Below are positions 1 through 9,174 of a stretch of DNA of 26,841 nt, piece after piece. The notes beneath the pieces are model-generated. The model saw nothing but the letters and a program-made list of their open reading frames with translations. It was not told where the DNA came from and made no database searches. The stretch is from JAFGQJ01 sp964495755 (GTDB taxonomy: Bacteria > Spirochaetota > Spirochaetia > SZUA-6 > DRHE01). The stretch covers positions 1 to 26,841 of the forward strand of contig CAZBXU010000023.1 in NCBI GenBank assembly GCA_964495755.1, read 5' to 3'. Within the stretch, counting starts at the first letter, position 1. Each line of letters opens with the position of its first letter. A program made the translations under genes and the position numbers.

Positions 1-29
1 TTGAATAAAAATGTATTTATGACTATAAT
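1..29 (+). promoter_or_regulatory. Promoter of the first toxin-antitoxin module
   Basis: A TTGAAT box at 1-6 and a perfect TATAAT at 24-29 are separated by 17 bp, close to the sigma-70 consensus. The start codon at 57 follows a GGAG ribosome site with suitable spacing. The stretch is AT-rich compared with the rest of the window. Confidence 0.7.
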
Positions 30-56
30 ATTGGTTGACTAGAAAGGAGACCATAG

Positions 57-311
57 ATGAAGGCGCTGTCCCTTTCGGAGGTAAAGATGAAGCTCAGCGA
101 GCTGGTAGAGATCGTTCACTCTACAGACGAAGAGATCGTTATCACGAAAAATGGCCGACCTGCGGCAGTGCTGGTAAGCCCTGATGAGTATGAAAGCTGG
201 AAGGAAACGGCTGACATTAAATCGGATGCCGATCTCATGAAGGAAATCAAGAACGGTATTTTGGCTCTGAAGACGAAGGGCAAGCTCTACACGCTTGAAG
301 AGTTACTCTAG
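57..311 (+). CDS. Phd/YefM-family antitoxin
   Basis: This 84-residue protein has the look of a Phd/YefM antitoxin. The N-terminal half (about 1-50) is the DNA-binding dimer fold, with SLSEVKMKLSELVE, then EEIVITKNGRPAAVLVSPDEY. The C-terminal tail (about 55-84) is charged and would wrap around a RelE/ParE-type toxin. Family members bind their own promoter as well as the toxin. The ATG follows AAGGAGACC at good spacing and a near-consensus promoter, so expression is likely. The downstream reading frame starts 20 bp after the stop and is the toxin partner, but that partner is damaged. If so, this gene is an orphan or near-orphan antitoxin that could still repress its own promoter or neutralise related toxins elsewhere in the genome. 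Family assignment is firm; the present role is inference. Confidence 0.85.
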   Translation: MKALSLSEVKMKLSELVEIVHSTDEEIVITKNGRPAAVLVSPDEYESWKETADIKSDADLMKEIKNGILALKTKGKLYTLEELL

Positions 312-331
312 ATAGCGATCCACTATTCCAG

Positions 332-514
332 ATGCAGTCAAAATATAAACTTCGCATTCCCGATGACCTGGCAGATTTTGTCAGAGACGCGCATCCTGAA
401 CTCAAGAGAAAGATTAAATCAGCACTGAAACGCGTTCTATCCGATCCTTATTCCGGAAAATCATTGAGAGAAGAGCTCTACAGAATCGTGAAAAAAGAAG
501 GGGCCAAGAAATAG
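332..514 (+). pseudogene. RelE/ParE-family toxin with an internal deletion
   Basis: The frame codes for 60 residues, while RelE/ParE toxins are usually 85-95. The N-terminal part is a normal RelE start (KYKLRIPDDLADFV, then helices with HPELKRKIKSALKRVLSDPYSGKSL). Right after SLREEL the sequence jumps to YRIVKKEGAKK, which resembles the C-terminal helix that normally follows the last beta strand. The central strands (usual pattern GLRSYRVGRYRIIYRI and the following strand), which carry the catalytic or ribosome-facing residues, are absent. The reading frame stays open, so this is probably an in-frame deletion of about 30-35 codons. There is no good ribosome site before the ATG, so translation would be coupled to the antitoxin. 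A non-toxic remnant is the best reading. Confidence 0.7.
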
Positions 515-542
515 GATTCCAGGCGGCTTCGGTCTGGCCGAC

Positions 543-1091
543 TCAGTCTGTTTTACCGTTCAGGGAAAAACCTTTAGCCAGACAACGTTTGTTGATCTCG
601 TTCAGATTTCTATGGCGGGCCGAAACGGCCTGGTCGAGAGTGGCACGTATGGAATCCAATACGGCGACCTCGGGCTTGAGCTTGGCCAGAAGGCCGAGCA
701 TGATCATATTGGCGGAGCGGGAGCTGCCCTCCTGTTCGGCCAGCTCATTTGCCGCCACGGGAATCCTCTCGATGTCCTTACGGGACGGTTTGATATCGAT
801 CAGGGAACTGTTGTAAAGCAGCACTCCCCCCGCCCTGACCTTCGGCTCGAACTTGATCAGGGAGGGTTTGTTCATTACCACGCATACCGACGGATGGGGC
901 ACCAGGGGTGAGGCGATCTCCTTGTCGCTGATCACGACGGAGCAGTTGGCCGTGCCGCCGCGCATCTCCGCGCCGTAGGCGGGGATATGGGTAACCTTTT
1001 TACCCTCCTTCATCGCGGCCAAGCACACGATCTTACCGGACAGGATGATTCCCTGGCCGCCGAACCCGGCGAAGATGATCTCTTCCCGCAT
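543..1091 (-). CDS. 2-oxoacid:ferredoxin oxidoreductase, gamma subunit
   Basis: This 182-residue protein is the gamma (POR/KOR gamma-domain) subunit of a 2-oxoacid:ferredoxin oxidoreductase. The start FAGFGGQGIILSGK is the family hallmark, followed by THIPAYGAEMRGGTANCSVV, which lines the coenzyme A-binding part of these enzymes. I chose the ATG at 1091 because GGAGGGAGG lies just before it; an in-frame upstream start would overlap the beta gene and add residues not typical of the family. It begins 13 bp after the beta gene ends and is last in the operon of ferredoxin, alpha, beta and gamma. The complex makes acyl-CoA and CO2 from a 2-oxoacid while reducing ferredoxin in the cytoplasm. The exact substrate (2-oxoglutarate or branched-chain 2-oxoacids) cannot be decided from this subunit. 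Confidence 0.9.
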   Translation of the reverse strand: MREEIIFAGFGGQGIILSGKIVCLAAMKEGKKVTHIPAYGAEMRGGTANCSVVISDKEIASPLVPHPSVCVVMNKPSLIKFEPKVRAGGVLLYNSSLIDIKPSRKDIERIPVAANELAEQEGSSRSANMIMLGLLAKLKPEVAVLDSIRATLDQAVSARHRNLNEINKRCLAKGFSLNGKTD

Positions 1092-1104
1092 CGCTTCCTC
1101 CCTC

Positions 1105-1860
1105 CTACCTGTCCCGGAAATTACCAAGGGGATAGTAGGAAAGCATTTCGCTGCCTACCCAATCCGCCGCCGCCTGCGAGCTCATTCCCCAATTCGTCGG
1201 GCACATGGAGAGGTACTCAACGAAGGAAAATCCGCGACCCTTGACCTGGTTCTCGATGGCCTTCTTCGTAGCCCGCTTGGCCTTGAGGATGTGGGGTACG
1301 TCGTGCACCGAACAGCGCTCTATGAAAACCGGCGCCTCCAGCGTGTTCAGCAATTCGCAGGCTCGAATCGGCATTCCCACCTCAGCCGGATTGCGGCCGT
1401 ACGGAGAGGTTTTAGTCTTCTGCCCCGCCAGGGAGGTCGGGGCCATCTGCCCGCCGGTCATGCCGTAAATGGCGTTGTTCACGAACAGGACGGTGATGTT
1501 CTCGCCCCGGTTTGCCGTGTGGATGGTTTCCGCCGTGCCGATCGCCAGCAGGTCGCCATCGCCCTGGTAGGAGATCACCAGTCGGTCGGGAAGCACCCGC
1601 TTGACCCCGGTAGCTACGGCGGGCGCACGACCGTGGGAGGCTTCCAGCCCGTCTGCATAGATGTAGTTATACAACAGAACCGCACATCCCACCGGAGCGA
1701 TAACAACCGCCTTTTCCCGCATACCCAGCTCGTCGATGACCTGGGCCATCAGCCTGTGGACGATTCCGTGACCGCAGCCAGGGCAGTAGTGGGTGGGAAC
1801 ATCGGTAAAAGACTCGGGCCTAGAGAACACACGCTTGGCTCCCGCTTCTTCACTTCTCAT
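1105..1860 (-). CDS. 2-oxoacid:ferredoxin oxidoreductase, beta (TPP-binding) subunit
   Basis: This 251-residue protein is the thiamine-diphosphate-binding beta subunit. HYCPGCGHGIVHRL near residue 25 is the conserved Cys-rich start of short beta subunits, and GDGDLLAIGTAE with the following NNAIYGMTGGQMAPTS forms the TPP/Mg2+ motif and the substrate loop. The length suits KorB/VorA-type subunits, which lack the C-terminal extension of pyruvate enzymes. The start codon overlaps the stop of the alpha gene by 4 bp (ATGA), so the two are translationally coupled. The close match of the neighbouring alpha subunit to the VorB type suggests branched-chain 2-oxoacids as substrate, but this family is often mis-assigned between VOR and KOR, so I leave the substrate open. 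Confidence 0.92.
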   Translation of the reverse strand: MRSEEAGAKRVFSRPESFTDVPTHYCPGCGHGIVHRLMAQVIDELGMREKAVVIAPVGCAVLLYNYIYADGLEASHGRAPAVATGVKRVLPDRLVISYQGDGDLLAIGTAETIHTANRGENITVLFVNNAIYGMTGGQMAPTSLAGQKTKTSPYGRNPAEVGMPIRACELLNTLEAPVFIERCSVHDVPHILKAKRATKKAIENQVKGRGFSFVEYLSMCPTNWGMSSQAAADWVGSEMLSYYPLGNFRDR

Positions 1861-2906
1861 GCTTTTTTTATCCTTTTGATAATCTCCTCAACTTCGACGA
1901 GCATGGCACCCATCCGGCCGTAGAATTCAATCGGAACTTTATCCCCTAGGGCCAAACGCACATCTTCCAGCATCTGCCCTGCGTTCATCTCTACAACCAG
2001 TACCTTCTTCATCCGCTCTGCACTCTGAAGCAGCTCCTGGTAGGGAAAGGGCCAAAGCGTGATCGGGCGGAATAAACCGGCCCGTACGCCGGCTTCGCGC
2101 AGTTCGTTTACCGCCGCTTTGCAGATACGGGCTGCAAAACCAAAGGCGACCAGAAGAACCTCGGCATCCTTACACTGATAACATTCGAAGCGGATCTCGG
2201 ATGCCTCGATTTTCCGGTACTTCCTCTGAAGGCCAAGGTTAAGCTGTTCCACCCCGTCTTCGGGGAATAGACGAAGGGAGGCGATCTTCCGGGGTTCTCT
2301 GCCGGCCGCACCGTCGAGGATCCAGGAAGACTTATCGAATTGATTTTTCGAAGGCTTCGGCAGTACGAGGGATTCGGACATCTGGCCCAGGTACCCGTCT
2401 CCTAAAATCATGGTCACGATACGGTACTGGTCGGACAGATCAAAGGCGGTGACAGCCAAATCGGCCAGCTCCTGCACCGAGGCGGGGGCCAGCACGATCA
2501 TTCGGTAATCCCCATGACCTCCACCCTTAGTGGCTTGAAAGTAATCCCCTTGAGACCCGGAAATATTCCCCAAACCCGGACCGCCTCGCATCATGTTGAT
2601 CACAACCGCAGGCAGCTCCGTACCTGCCAGATAGGACAATCCCTCCTGCTTCAAGCTGATTCCGGGGGAGCTGGAAGAGGTCATGGTTCTGCCCCCGGCG
2701 GCGGAGGCGCCGAAAACCATGTTGATAGAAGCTATCTCACTCTCGGCCTGGAGAAAGGTCCCGCCGACCTCCGGCATTCTCCTGGCCATGTAGGCTGCGA
2801 TTTCATTCTGAGGGGTGATGGGGTAGGCAAAATAGTATCGGCAGCCGGCGATAATCGCCGCCTCGGAGATCGCTTCATTTCCTCGCATCAACAGCGGTTC
2901 AGCCAC
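1857..2906 (-). CDS. vorB: 2-oxoacid:ferredoxin oxidoreductase, alpha subunit (VorB type)
   Basis: This 349-residue protein is the alpha (pyrimidine-binding) subunit. The start LLMRGNEAISEAAIIAGCRYYFAYPITPQNE is followed by AESEIASINMVFGASAAG, the TSSSSPGISLKQEG motif and MRGGPGLGNI, all typical of proteins annotated VorB (3-methyl-2-oxobutanoate dehydrogenase). It has no fused gamma domain, in line with the separate gamma gene. I place the start at the GTG at 2906, which follows GGTGAGGGGG; a longer in-frame version to 2942 would overlap the ferredoxin gene and adds residues outside the family. The complex probably ferments or synthesises branched-chain 2-oxoacids via acyl-CoA with ferredoxin as electron carrier. 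The subunit role is clear; the substrate is inference from resemblance. Confidence 0.9.
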   Translation of the reverse strand: MAEPLLMRGNEAISEAAIIAGCRYYFAYPITPQNEIAAYMARRMPEVGGTFLQAESEIASINMVFGASAAGGRTMTSSSSPGISLKQEGLSYLAGTELPAVVINMMRGGPGLGNISGSQGDYFQATKGGGHGDYRMIVLAPASVQELADLAVTAFDLSDQYRIVTMILGDGYLGQMSESLVLPKPSKNQFDKSSWILDGAAGREPRKIASLRLFPEDGVEQLNLGLQRKYRKIEASEIRFECYQCKDAEVLLVAFGFAARICKAAVNELREAGVRAGLFRPITLWPFPYQELLQSAERMKKVLVVEMNAGQMLEDVRLALGDKVPIEFYGRMGAMLVEVEEIIKRIKKA

Positions 2907-2917
2907 GAAAAACCCCC

Positions 2918-3142
2918 TCACCCTGCCTTGGCGAAACGCCAAATCTCAATAGCCGTGTCCGGACAGATAATGGCACAAAACATACAGGCGGTGCAACGTT
3001 CGGGACTGACGCAGACCGCGTAGTGGTGACCTTGCCTGTTGAACGTTTCCGCTAATTCGAGTATGTGCTCCGGACAGGCTTTGACACAAAGACCGCAGCC
3101 CTTACAACGTTCCGGATCGATATCTGGCTTTCCTTTGGCCAA
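2918..3142 (-). CDS. 2x[4Fe-4S] ferredoxin subunit of the oxidoreductase
   Basis: This 74-residue protein has two ferredoxin motifs: CKGCGLCVKACP at residues 13-24 and CTACMFCAIICP at about 50-61, each of the CxxCxxCxxxCP type that binds one [4Fe-4S] cluster. It is the delta subunit that passes electrons from the TPP site to ferredoxin. The start is a TTG at 3142: AGAGGAG lies about 8 bp before it and the protein then begins as family members do (AKGKPDIDPERCKGCG). It leads the operon; the alpha gene starts 11 bp after its stop. A 101-bp gap separates it from the MscS gene upstream on the same strand, and I could not find a convincing promoter there. Confidence 0.9.
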   Translation of the reverse strand: MAKGKPDIDPERCKGCGLCVKACPEHILELAETFNRQGHHYAVCVSPERCTACMFCAIICPDTAIEIWRFAKAG

Positions 3143-3159
3143 AGCAACGCTCCTCTTAA

Positions 3160-3179
3160 TAGAATTTCGAGAATTTCTA
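3160..3179. repeat. Direct repeat and imperfect palindrome before the ferredoxin gene
   Basis: AGAATTTC occurs twice, at 3161-3168 and 3170-3177, with a 9-bp period; the surrounding 20 bp also read as an imperfect palindrome (16 of 20 positions). It lies just upstream of the ribosome site of the oxidoreductase operon. It may be an operator or leader element, or chance in AT-rich DNA. No function can be assigned. Confidence 0.3.
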
Positions 3180-3243
3180 TGTGTGTTAAAAAAAACGACA
3201 GAAAAAGATCGCGTGGGGTTGCAGAAAATATAGCAATTCCCGT

Positions 3244-4323
3244 TTACGAATCCTCCGGCTTTTCACTAAACTCCGCCCGAAAACGAGGTAGACTTTCGGG
3301 GAATTCCCTCTGGATGAAATCTATCAGCTTCTCCCTCACCTGGCAGCGTAGATTCCAGAGACGGGAAGCATCGCTTGCGCTCATCAGGGCACGGACAGCC
3401 ATGGTTTGTTCCGTGGTGTCGGTCACCTGAACGCTGCAAACCTCCCCATCCCAGTCCTCGGCCTGCTCCAATATCCGCTGCAGCTCCTCCCGAACCGCCT
3501 GTACGGGAACGCTGTAGTCACAGTACAGGTATACCGTACCCAACAGGTCGGCGGAGGACCGGGTCCAATTCTGAAAGGGTTTTTCGATGAAATAGGAGAT
3601 GGGAACTACCAGTCGCCGCTTGTCCCAAACGCGGACCACGACGTAAGTGAGGCTAATTTCCTCGATTTTTCCCCATTCGTTTTCGACGATCACCACATCG
3701 TCTATGCGGATCGGCTGGGTCAATGCGACTTGAAAGCCGGCGAACAACAGGGCGATCGAGCGCTGGGAAGCGAATCCGAGAACGACGCCTACAATGCCGG
3801 CAGAGGCCAGAATTGTCGTCCCCAACTGTCTGACCTTATCGAAGTTCATCAGGATCAAGGCGAGGGCGATCACACCGACAATGATGGCGAACACCCGTTT
3901 CAGATAAACCATCTGGGTGTGGATCTTACGGGCCTTGAGATTGTCCTCGGCATCGATTCGGTACTTGTCGAACAGGTAGTCTTCCAATACGGAGGCGGAG
4001 CGGACCACGATCCAGGAGATGGTGAAGATAGTGAGAATACTTGCCAGGTGGCGCAGCAGATCGAGCAGATGCTCCGGGAGCGAGACAAAGGGAAGGACCA
4101 CGACCACTGCCAGCAGAGGCAATCCCAGACGCATGGGGCCTTTGATGTGGTGTACCACCGAGCGAAATATCAGGCTGCCTTTCTCGACATTCCGGCGAAG
4201 CCATATTCTGGTGATGAGCGAGAGGATGAGATGCAGCAGCAGGGCAAAAACAACCGCGCCGACAAGGAGCCCGCCGCTCAACAGCAGCTCCCGCCAGTTA
4301 TCCACAATGTTTTGCCAGTTCAT
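3244..4323 (-). CDS. Small-conductance mechanosensitive channel (MscS family)
   Basis: This 359-residue membrane protein has hydrophobic segments at about 14-38, 63-82, 87-110, 138-162 and 165-200, then a soluble C-terminal domain. The last hydrophobic segment, with ILASAGIVGVVLGFASQRS followed by FAGFQVALTQPIRIDDVV, is the pore helix (TM3) and the start of the beta domain of MscS channels. The later EISLTYVVVRVWDKRRLVVPISYF and PFQNWTR are also standard for the family. Such channels open under membrane tension and release solutes during osmotic downshock. Five or so segments instead of three place it in the larger MscS-like group. It follows the HU-fusion gene by 17 bp on the same strand and has no clear ribosome site; a small hairpin fills that gap. 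Confidence 0.9.
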   Translation of the reverse strand: MNWQNIVDNWRELLLSGGLLVGAVVFALLLHLILSLITRIWLRRNVEKGSLIFRSVVHHIKGPMRLGLPLLAVVVVLPFVSLPEHLLDLLRHLASILTIFTISWIVVRSASVLEDYLFDKYRIDAEDNLKARKIHTQMVYLKRVFAIIVGVIALALILMNFDKVRQLGTTILASAGIVGVVLGFASQRSIALLFAGFQVALTQPIRIDDVVIVENEWGKIEEISLTYVVVRVWDKRRLVVPISYFIEKPFQNWTRSSADLLGTVYLYCDYSVPVQAVREELQRILEQAEDWDGEVCSVQVTDTTEQTMAVRALMSASDASRLWNLRCQVREKLIDFIQREFPESLPRFRAEFSEKPEDS

Positions 4324-4325
4324 AC

Positions 4326-4342
4326 AGGCCGCTGCCCGGCCT
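4326..4342 (-). other. Hairpin at the translation start of the MscS gene
   Basis: In the minus-strand transcript AGGCCG and CGGCCT form a perfect 6-bp stem around a 5-nt loop, ending 2 nt before the MscS start codon and overlapping the stop codon of the upstream gene. It takes the place where a ribosome site would be, and no Shine-Dalgarno is visible, so MscS translation probably depends on ribosomes coming from upstream. There is no T-run, so it is not an intrinsic terminator. Confidence 0.5.
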
Positions 4343-5195
4343 ATCCCAGATCGACCTGGCGGGCCCTACCTTTCAGGGAACGGCTGAAGGAAATCTTGGG
4401 AGCCGCCTCTTCCGGCCGAGCCTGAATGGTCATTTTGTTGCCCGTTGCCGGGTTGACCACCACCCGAGCTTTTCGAGGCGGACGCTTTTTCAGGTACAAT
4501 CTTCCAATCTTGCCCAAGGGAACCCGTTCCCCGAGCAAAACTCCCGATTCAATCATTGTCAAGTAGTCCGTCATTACCTGGCGAGCCTGTTTCTGAGTCA
4601 ACCCGTTCTTCTTGGCCAAGTAGGTGACGATCGCCTTGCTGTTGAACTGATCGGGCAGACTCTGGCCCGGCGACAGAACCGTCCTGTTGATCTTGACAAA
4701 ACCATTGGTCAGAAAAATCGTGGCCTCCCGGATACGCTTCTCCTGCTCCTCCGGGCTGACCTCTGCCGGACAGACGGCGATCTTCAACAGGCTGGAGGTG
4801 CTGCGGACCTGACCGCTCGAGAACTGAGCCTCGCTGTCGATCCGAATGTCCCCGGCCAACCCGCTCCTGTCCATGACCACAAGGTCGGGAACATCGGCGC
4901 GTAGAGAAATGCTGGCATACTCCACCCGCCTGCCGCCAGCGGACAGCGTGCCCAGGCTGATCAGGGAACCGGAGTAGGATAGAAGCAACGCTCCCCGCGG
5001 ATCGTCACTGGCAAAGGATTCGATCTCTTCCATGTCCAGCGCCCGGATCTGCTCTTCGAACAGCCTTCTCTTTTCCAACCATACGGAAGCCATCTTCTGA
5101 AAGGACTCTTCGGTATCGGGGAGCCCCGAGCTGCTGGTGATCTTTTTCAGATGGGAGCGGACGGTCGCCGAGAGCCCGCGAATCTCATCACTCAT
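4341..5195 (-). CDS. Unknown signalling domain fused to a C-terminal HU-like DNA-binding domain
   Basis: The protein has 284 residues and two parts. Residues about 1-170 form a domain I do not recognise; it is clearly paralogous to the protein encoded at 5690-6220 (shared SSGLPDTEES, YSGSL, YASI-LR-DVP and KIAV blocks). Residues about 184-277 resemble the HU/IHF fold: helices in AIVTYLAKKNGLTQKQARQV, a strand region VPLGKIGRLYLKK, the arm motif VNPATGNKMTI, and a final PKISFSRSLK that matches the HU ending. I chose ATG 5195 because GGAGGAGG precedes it and the paralogue starts similarly; longer in-frame starts lie inside the FHA gene. It overlaps the FHA gene by 8 bp, so both are co-expressed. 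An output on DNA or nucleoid, controlled by the divergent kinase system, is my inference. Confidence 0.75.
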   Translation of the reverse strand: MSDEIRGLSATVRSHLKKITSSSGLPDTEESFQKMASVWLEKRRLFEEQIRALDMEEIESFASDDPRGALLLSYSGSLISLGTLSAGGRRVEYASISLRADVPDLVVMDRSGLAGDIRIDSEAQFSSGQVRSTSSLLKIAVCPAEVSPEEQEKRIREATIFLTNGFVKINRTVLSPGQSLPDQFNSKAIVTYLAKKNGLTQKQARQVMTDYLTMIESGVLLGERVPLGKIGRLYLKKRPPRKARVVVNPATGNKMTIQARPEEAAPKISFSRSLKGRARQVDLG

Positions 5196-5559
5196 CACTT
5201 TCCTCCTCCGCTTCATCGATCCCGTGCTCGGCCAGCCAGGCCTTGGCGTTCGTCCAGACAAAGCGCAACTGAGTCTTTCCGATGGTCAGGACGTAGCCGT
5301 CTTTCATGTTTTTCTGGATATACTCCTTCTCCTTGACCCGCGTCTTGTTCAGGCTGCCCAGATCCACCACTGTAAAGTGGTCGCCCCGGAATACGACCTG
5401 GCAGTGCTTACGGGAGATGTAGGGATCGGGAAGATGGAGATCACACTGGGGATCCCGACCAAGCGTCACGGTCTTGTGGGTGATGGGGAACATCTCTCCC
5501 TCCCGGTCACCACTCAAGATTTCAAGATAAACCTCCGGCGGAAGGCTGTCAGGCTCCAT
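5188..5559 (-). CDS. Soluble FHA-domain protein with canonical phosphothreonine-binding residues
   Basis: This 123-residue cytoplasmic protein is mostly one forkhead-associated domain (about residues 10-95). It keeps the key positions: VTLGRDPQCDLHL (Gly-Arg), ISRKHCQV (Ser and His) and DLGSLNKTRV (Asn), so it should bind phosphothreonine peptides. A short acidic tail (DEAEEESDE) follows. The start at 5559 is supported by AAGGAGG 7 bp before it; a longer frame upstream lacks family similarity. It is the first gene of the minus arm, whose second gene is the HU fusion, and it faces the operon with the kinase. It is therefore the most likely reader of kinase-generated phosphothreonine in this locus. 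Confidence 0.9.
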   Translation of the reverse strand: MEPDSLPPEVYLEILSGDREGEMFPITHKTVTLGRDPQCDLHLPDPYISRKHCQVVFRGDHFTVVDLGSLNKTRVKEKEYIQKNMKDGYVLTIGKTQLRFVWTNAKAWLAEHGIDEAEEESDE

Positions 5560-5581
5560 GAAAAATCCTCCTTGTACAACT

Positions 5582-5609
5582 AGTGTACTCCATCCCTGCG
5601 AAGAAACAA
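5582..5609 (-). promoter_or_regulatory. Promoter of the minus arm of the signalling locus
   Basis: On the minus strand TTGTTT (5604-5609) and TACACT (5582-5587) are separated by 16 bp, and the FHA ribosome site and start follow within 25 bp. The match is moderate. Confidence 0.45.
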
Positions 5610-5628
5610 GGAAAAATTGTTTTATACG

Positions 5629-5657
5629 CTGTCCTTTCTCCACCGGTGGGCTATACT
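5629..5657 (+). promoter_or_regulatory. Possible promoter of the plus arm of the signalling locus
   Basis: A good -10 box, TATACT, lies at 5652-5657, 32 bp before the start at 5690. The -35 position (CTGTCC at 5629-5634, spacing 17) is weak, so an activator may be needed. The two arms of the locus share a 130-bp intergenic region. Confidence 0.4.
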
Positions 5658-5689
5658 AGAAAGAGAAAACCCGCAACGAGGAGGAACCC

Positions 5690-6220
5690 ATGGGTGAGTA
5701 TCTAGATCAAATTCCGGCAGAAGTGCAGGATCACATTCGGCAGATCACAAAATCTTCGGGCCTGCCCGACACCGAGGAATCAGTGGAGACGATCGCCCAA
5801 GGCTGGCTGGAGAAAAAGGAGCTGTTCGAAAACCAGCTGGTAGAGATGAATATGGAGGATCTTGAGGAGCTCGATCAATACGACGAGCAGGGCTGCCTGG
5901 CCATGACCTATTCCGGATCTCTTTTGAACATCGGTCCGGTCCGGGAAGGGGGGCGTACCGTTCAGTACGCCAGCATCGGCCTGCGCCAGGACGTGCCGGA
6001 AACGGCGAGCAAAGACAACTCCCAACTAACGAGTGATGTGCGTGTTGGAGAGACGGTGAGCTTCTCCGTCGGACCTATCCAGAGCTCTTCACCGATCTTC
6101 AAGATCGCCGTGACCACGGGGGATCTGGAGGCCGAAGAGCAGGAGGAACAGATCACCAAGGCGACCATGATCCTTGCCGAAGGATTCGTGGAGGTAAACA
6201 AGAACCTCGATTTGGAGTAA
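5690..6220 (+). CDS. Stand-alone paralogue of the unknown signalling domain
   Basis: This 176-residue, acidic, apparently cytoplasmic protein has no signal peptide or membrane segment. It aligns over nearly its whole length with residues 1-170 of the HU-fusion protein encoded at 4341-5195: ITKSSGLPDTEES, YSGSLLNIGPV, GGRTVQYASIGLRQDVPE, SSPIFKIAVTTG and a final helix with EEQEEQITKATMILAEGFVEVN. It ends where the HU part begins in the paralogue. I do not know this family and assign no biochemical role. The start is secure (GAGGAGG before the ATG). It leads the plus-strand operon with the phosphatase and kinase, so it could be a regulator, substrate or scaffold for them. Confidence 0.8.
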   Translation: MGEYLDQIPAEVQDHIRQITKSSGLPDTEESVETIAQGWLEKKELFENQLVEMNMEDLEELDQYDEQGCLAMTYSGSLLNIGPVREGGRTVQYASIGLRQDVPETASKDNSQLTSDVRVGETVSFSVGPIQSSSPIFKIAVTTGDLEAEEQEEQITKATMILAEGFVEVNKNLDLE

Positions 6221-6338
6221 AATCAAACTGGAACCCGGAAGCACAGTCGAGCTCATCAACAACCTGAAGCGGATCTACGGCCGGGGCCGGCCTCCGGAGC
6301 CGAAGGAGCTTCTCGAAGAAACCCTGGCGACCGCCGAG

Positions 6339-7260
6339 GTGCTGGACAAAGAACCGGAAGAGATTCGTCCCCGCGACAGGGAAGGTCTACCCGGAGGGCT
6401 GCTCCGGCTCTACCCTGAGATCCCCACTATACTGGTGCCGGATCTGCACGCCCGGATGGAGTTGGTCTTGAGCGTGCTGGCCTTCGAGGACGAGCAGGGC
6501 AGCCCGGCGGTAGACAGAATGGCCGCCGGCGGGCTGCAGATCCTCTGCCTTGGGGATGGTTTTCACGCCGAAGGCAGAGCAGCCCCGCGCTGGCAGGCGG
6601 CGCTGGAGGAGTTCAAGGGCGGCTACCGCAAGCACAACCATATGGATGATGAGATGAGGGAGAGCCTCGGAGTCATGGAGATGGTCATGGCGCTGAAGAG
6701 ACAGTTCCCGAATCATTTTCACTTCCTCAAAGGCAATCACGAGAACGTTGCCAACGAACAGGGAGAGGGTAACTTTCCCTTTCTCAAATTTGCCAATGAA
6801 GGGCTCATGGTCAAGATCTACATGGATCACTTCTACGGCGAGGAGATCCTGACCGCGTACGCCGCGCTGGAGAAGAAGTTCCCCCTGCTGGCCGTCGACG
6901 GCAACTTCCTGGCCTCCCACGCCGAGCCGGCTTGGTTCATACCGGAACAGGAGGTTATCGAATACCGCAGGCTGCCCCAGGTGGTGTACGGTCTGACCTG
7001 GACGGACAACGACGAGGCGGAGCCGGGAAGCGTTCAACAGATGCTGGAGCACTATCTGGAGCCGGAGGCTGCCGAAACGGCGTACCACTTCGGCGGACAT
7101 CGCCCCGTGCGGGGAGGCTACAACTTGAGATCCGACGGCCGTTACGTGCAGATTCACGATCCGGATCGGTACGTCGTGGCCGTACTGCCCGCAACTGAGG
7201 CGATTGACTTGGATCGAGACATCCGTGAATTGGATAGGCAGGCGTTTCGAGAACTGATCG

Positions 7261-7280
<20 letters not shown>
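6339..7280 (+). CDS. PPP-like metallophosphatase (calcineurin-like phosphoesterase)
   Basis: The protein keeps the metal ligands of the PPP/calcineurin-like fold in order: VPDLHAR (Asp, His), LCLGDGFHAEG (Asp), LKGNHENV (Asn, His), LASHAEPA (His) and YHFGGHRPV (His). The second motif differs from the usual GDxVDRG, so substrate range may differ from classical Ser/Thr phosphatases. The gene ends 20 bp inside the kinase gene, so the two are coupled, and removal of kinase-added phosphate is the natural inference. The start is not settled. GTG 6339 is the first canonical start in frame but has no ribosome site, and convincing codon use (high GC in third positions) runs without a stop back to about 6222. 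Possible non-canonical starts there are CTG 6228, which follows GGAG, or ATT 6210. Confidence 0.8.
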
Positions 7281-9162
<1,882 letters not shown>

Positions 9163-9174
9163 CAGGAGGTGTCT

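Noticed and set aside
3406..4425. A 339-codon plus-strand frame opposite the MscS gene
   Set aside because: The composition is that of an antisense shadow and the real gene on the other strand has a full MscS pore motif.
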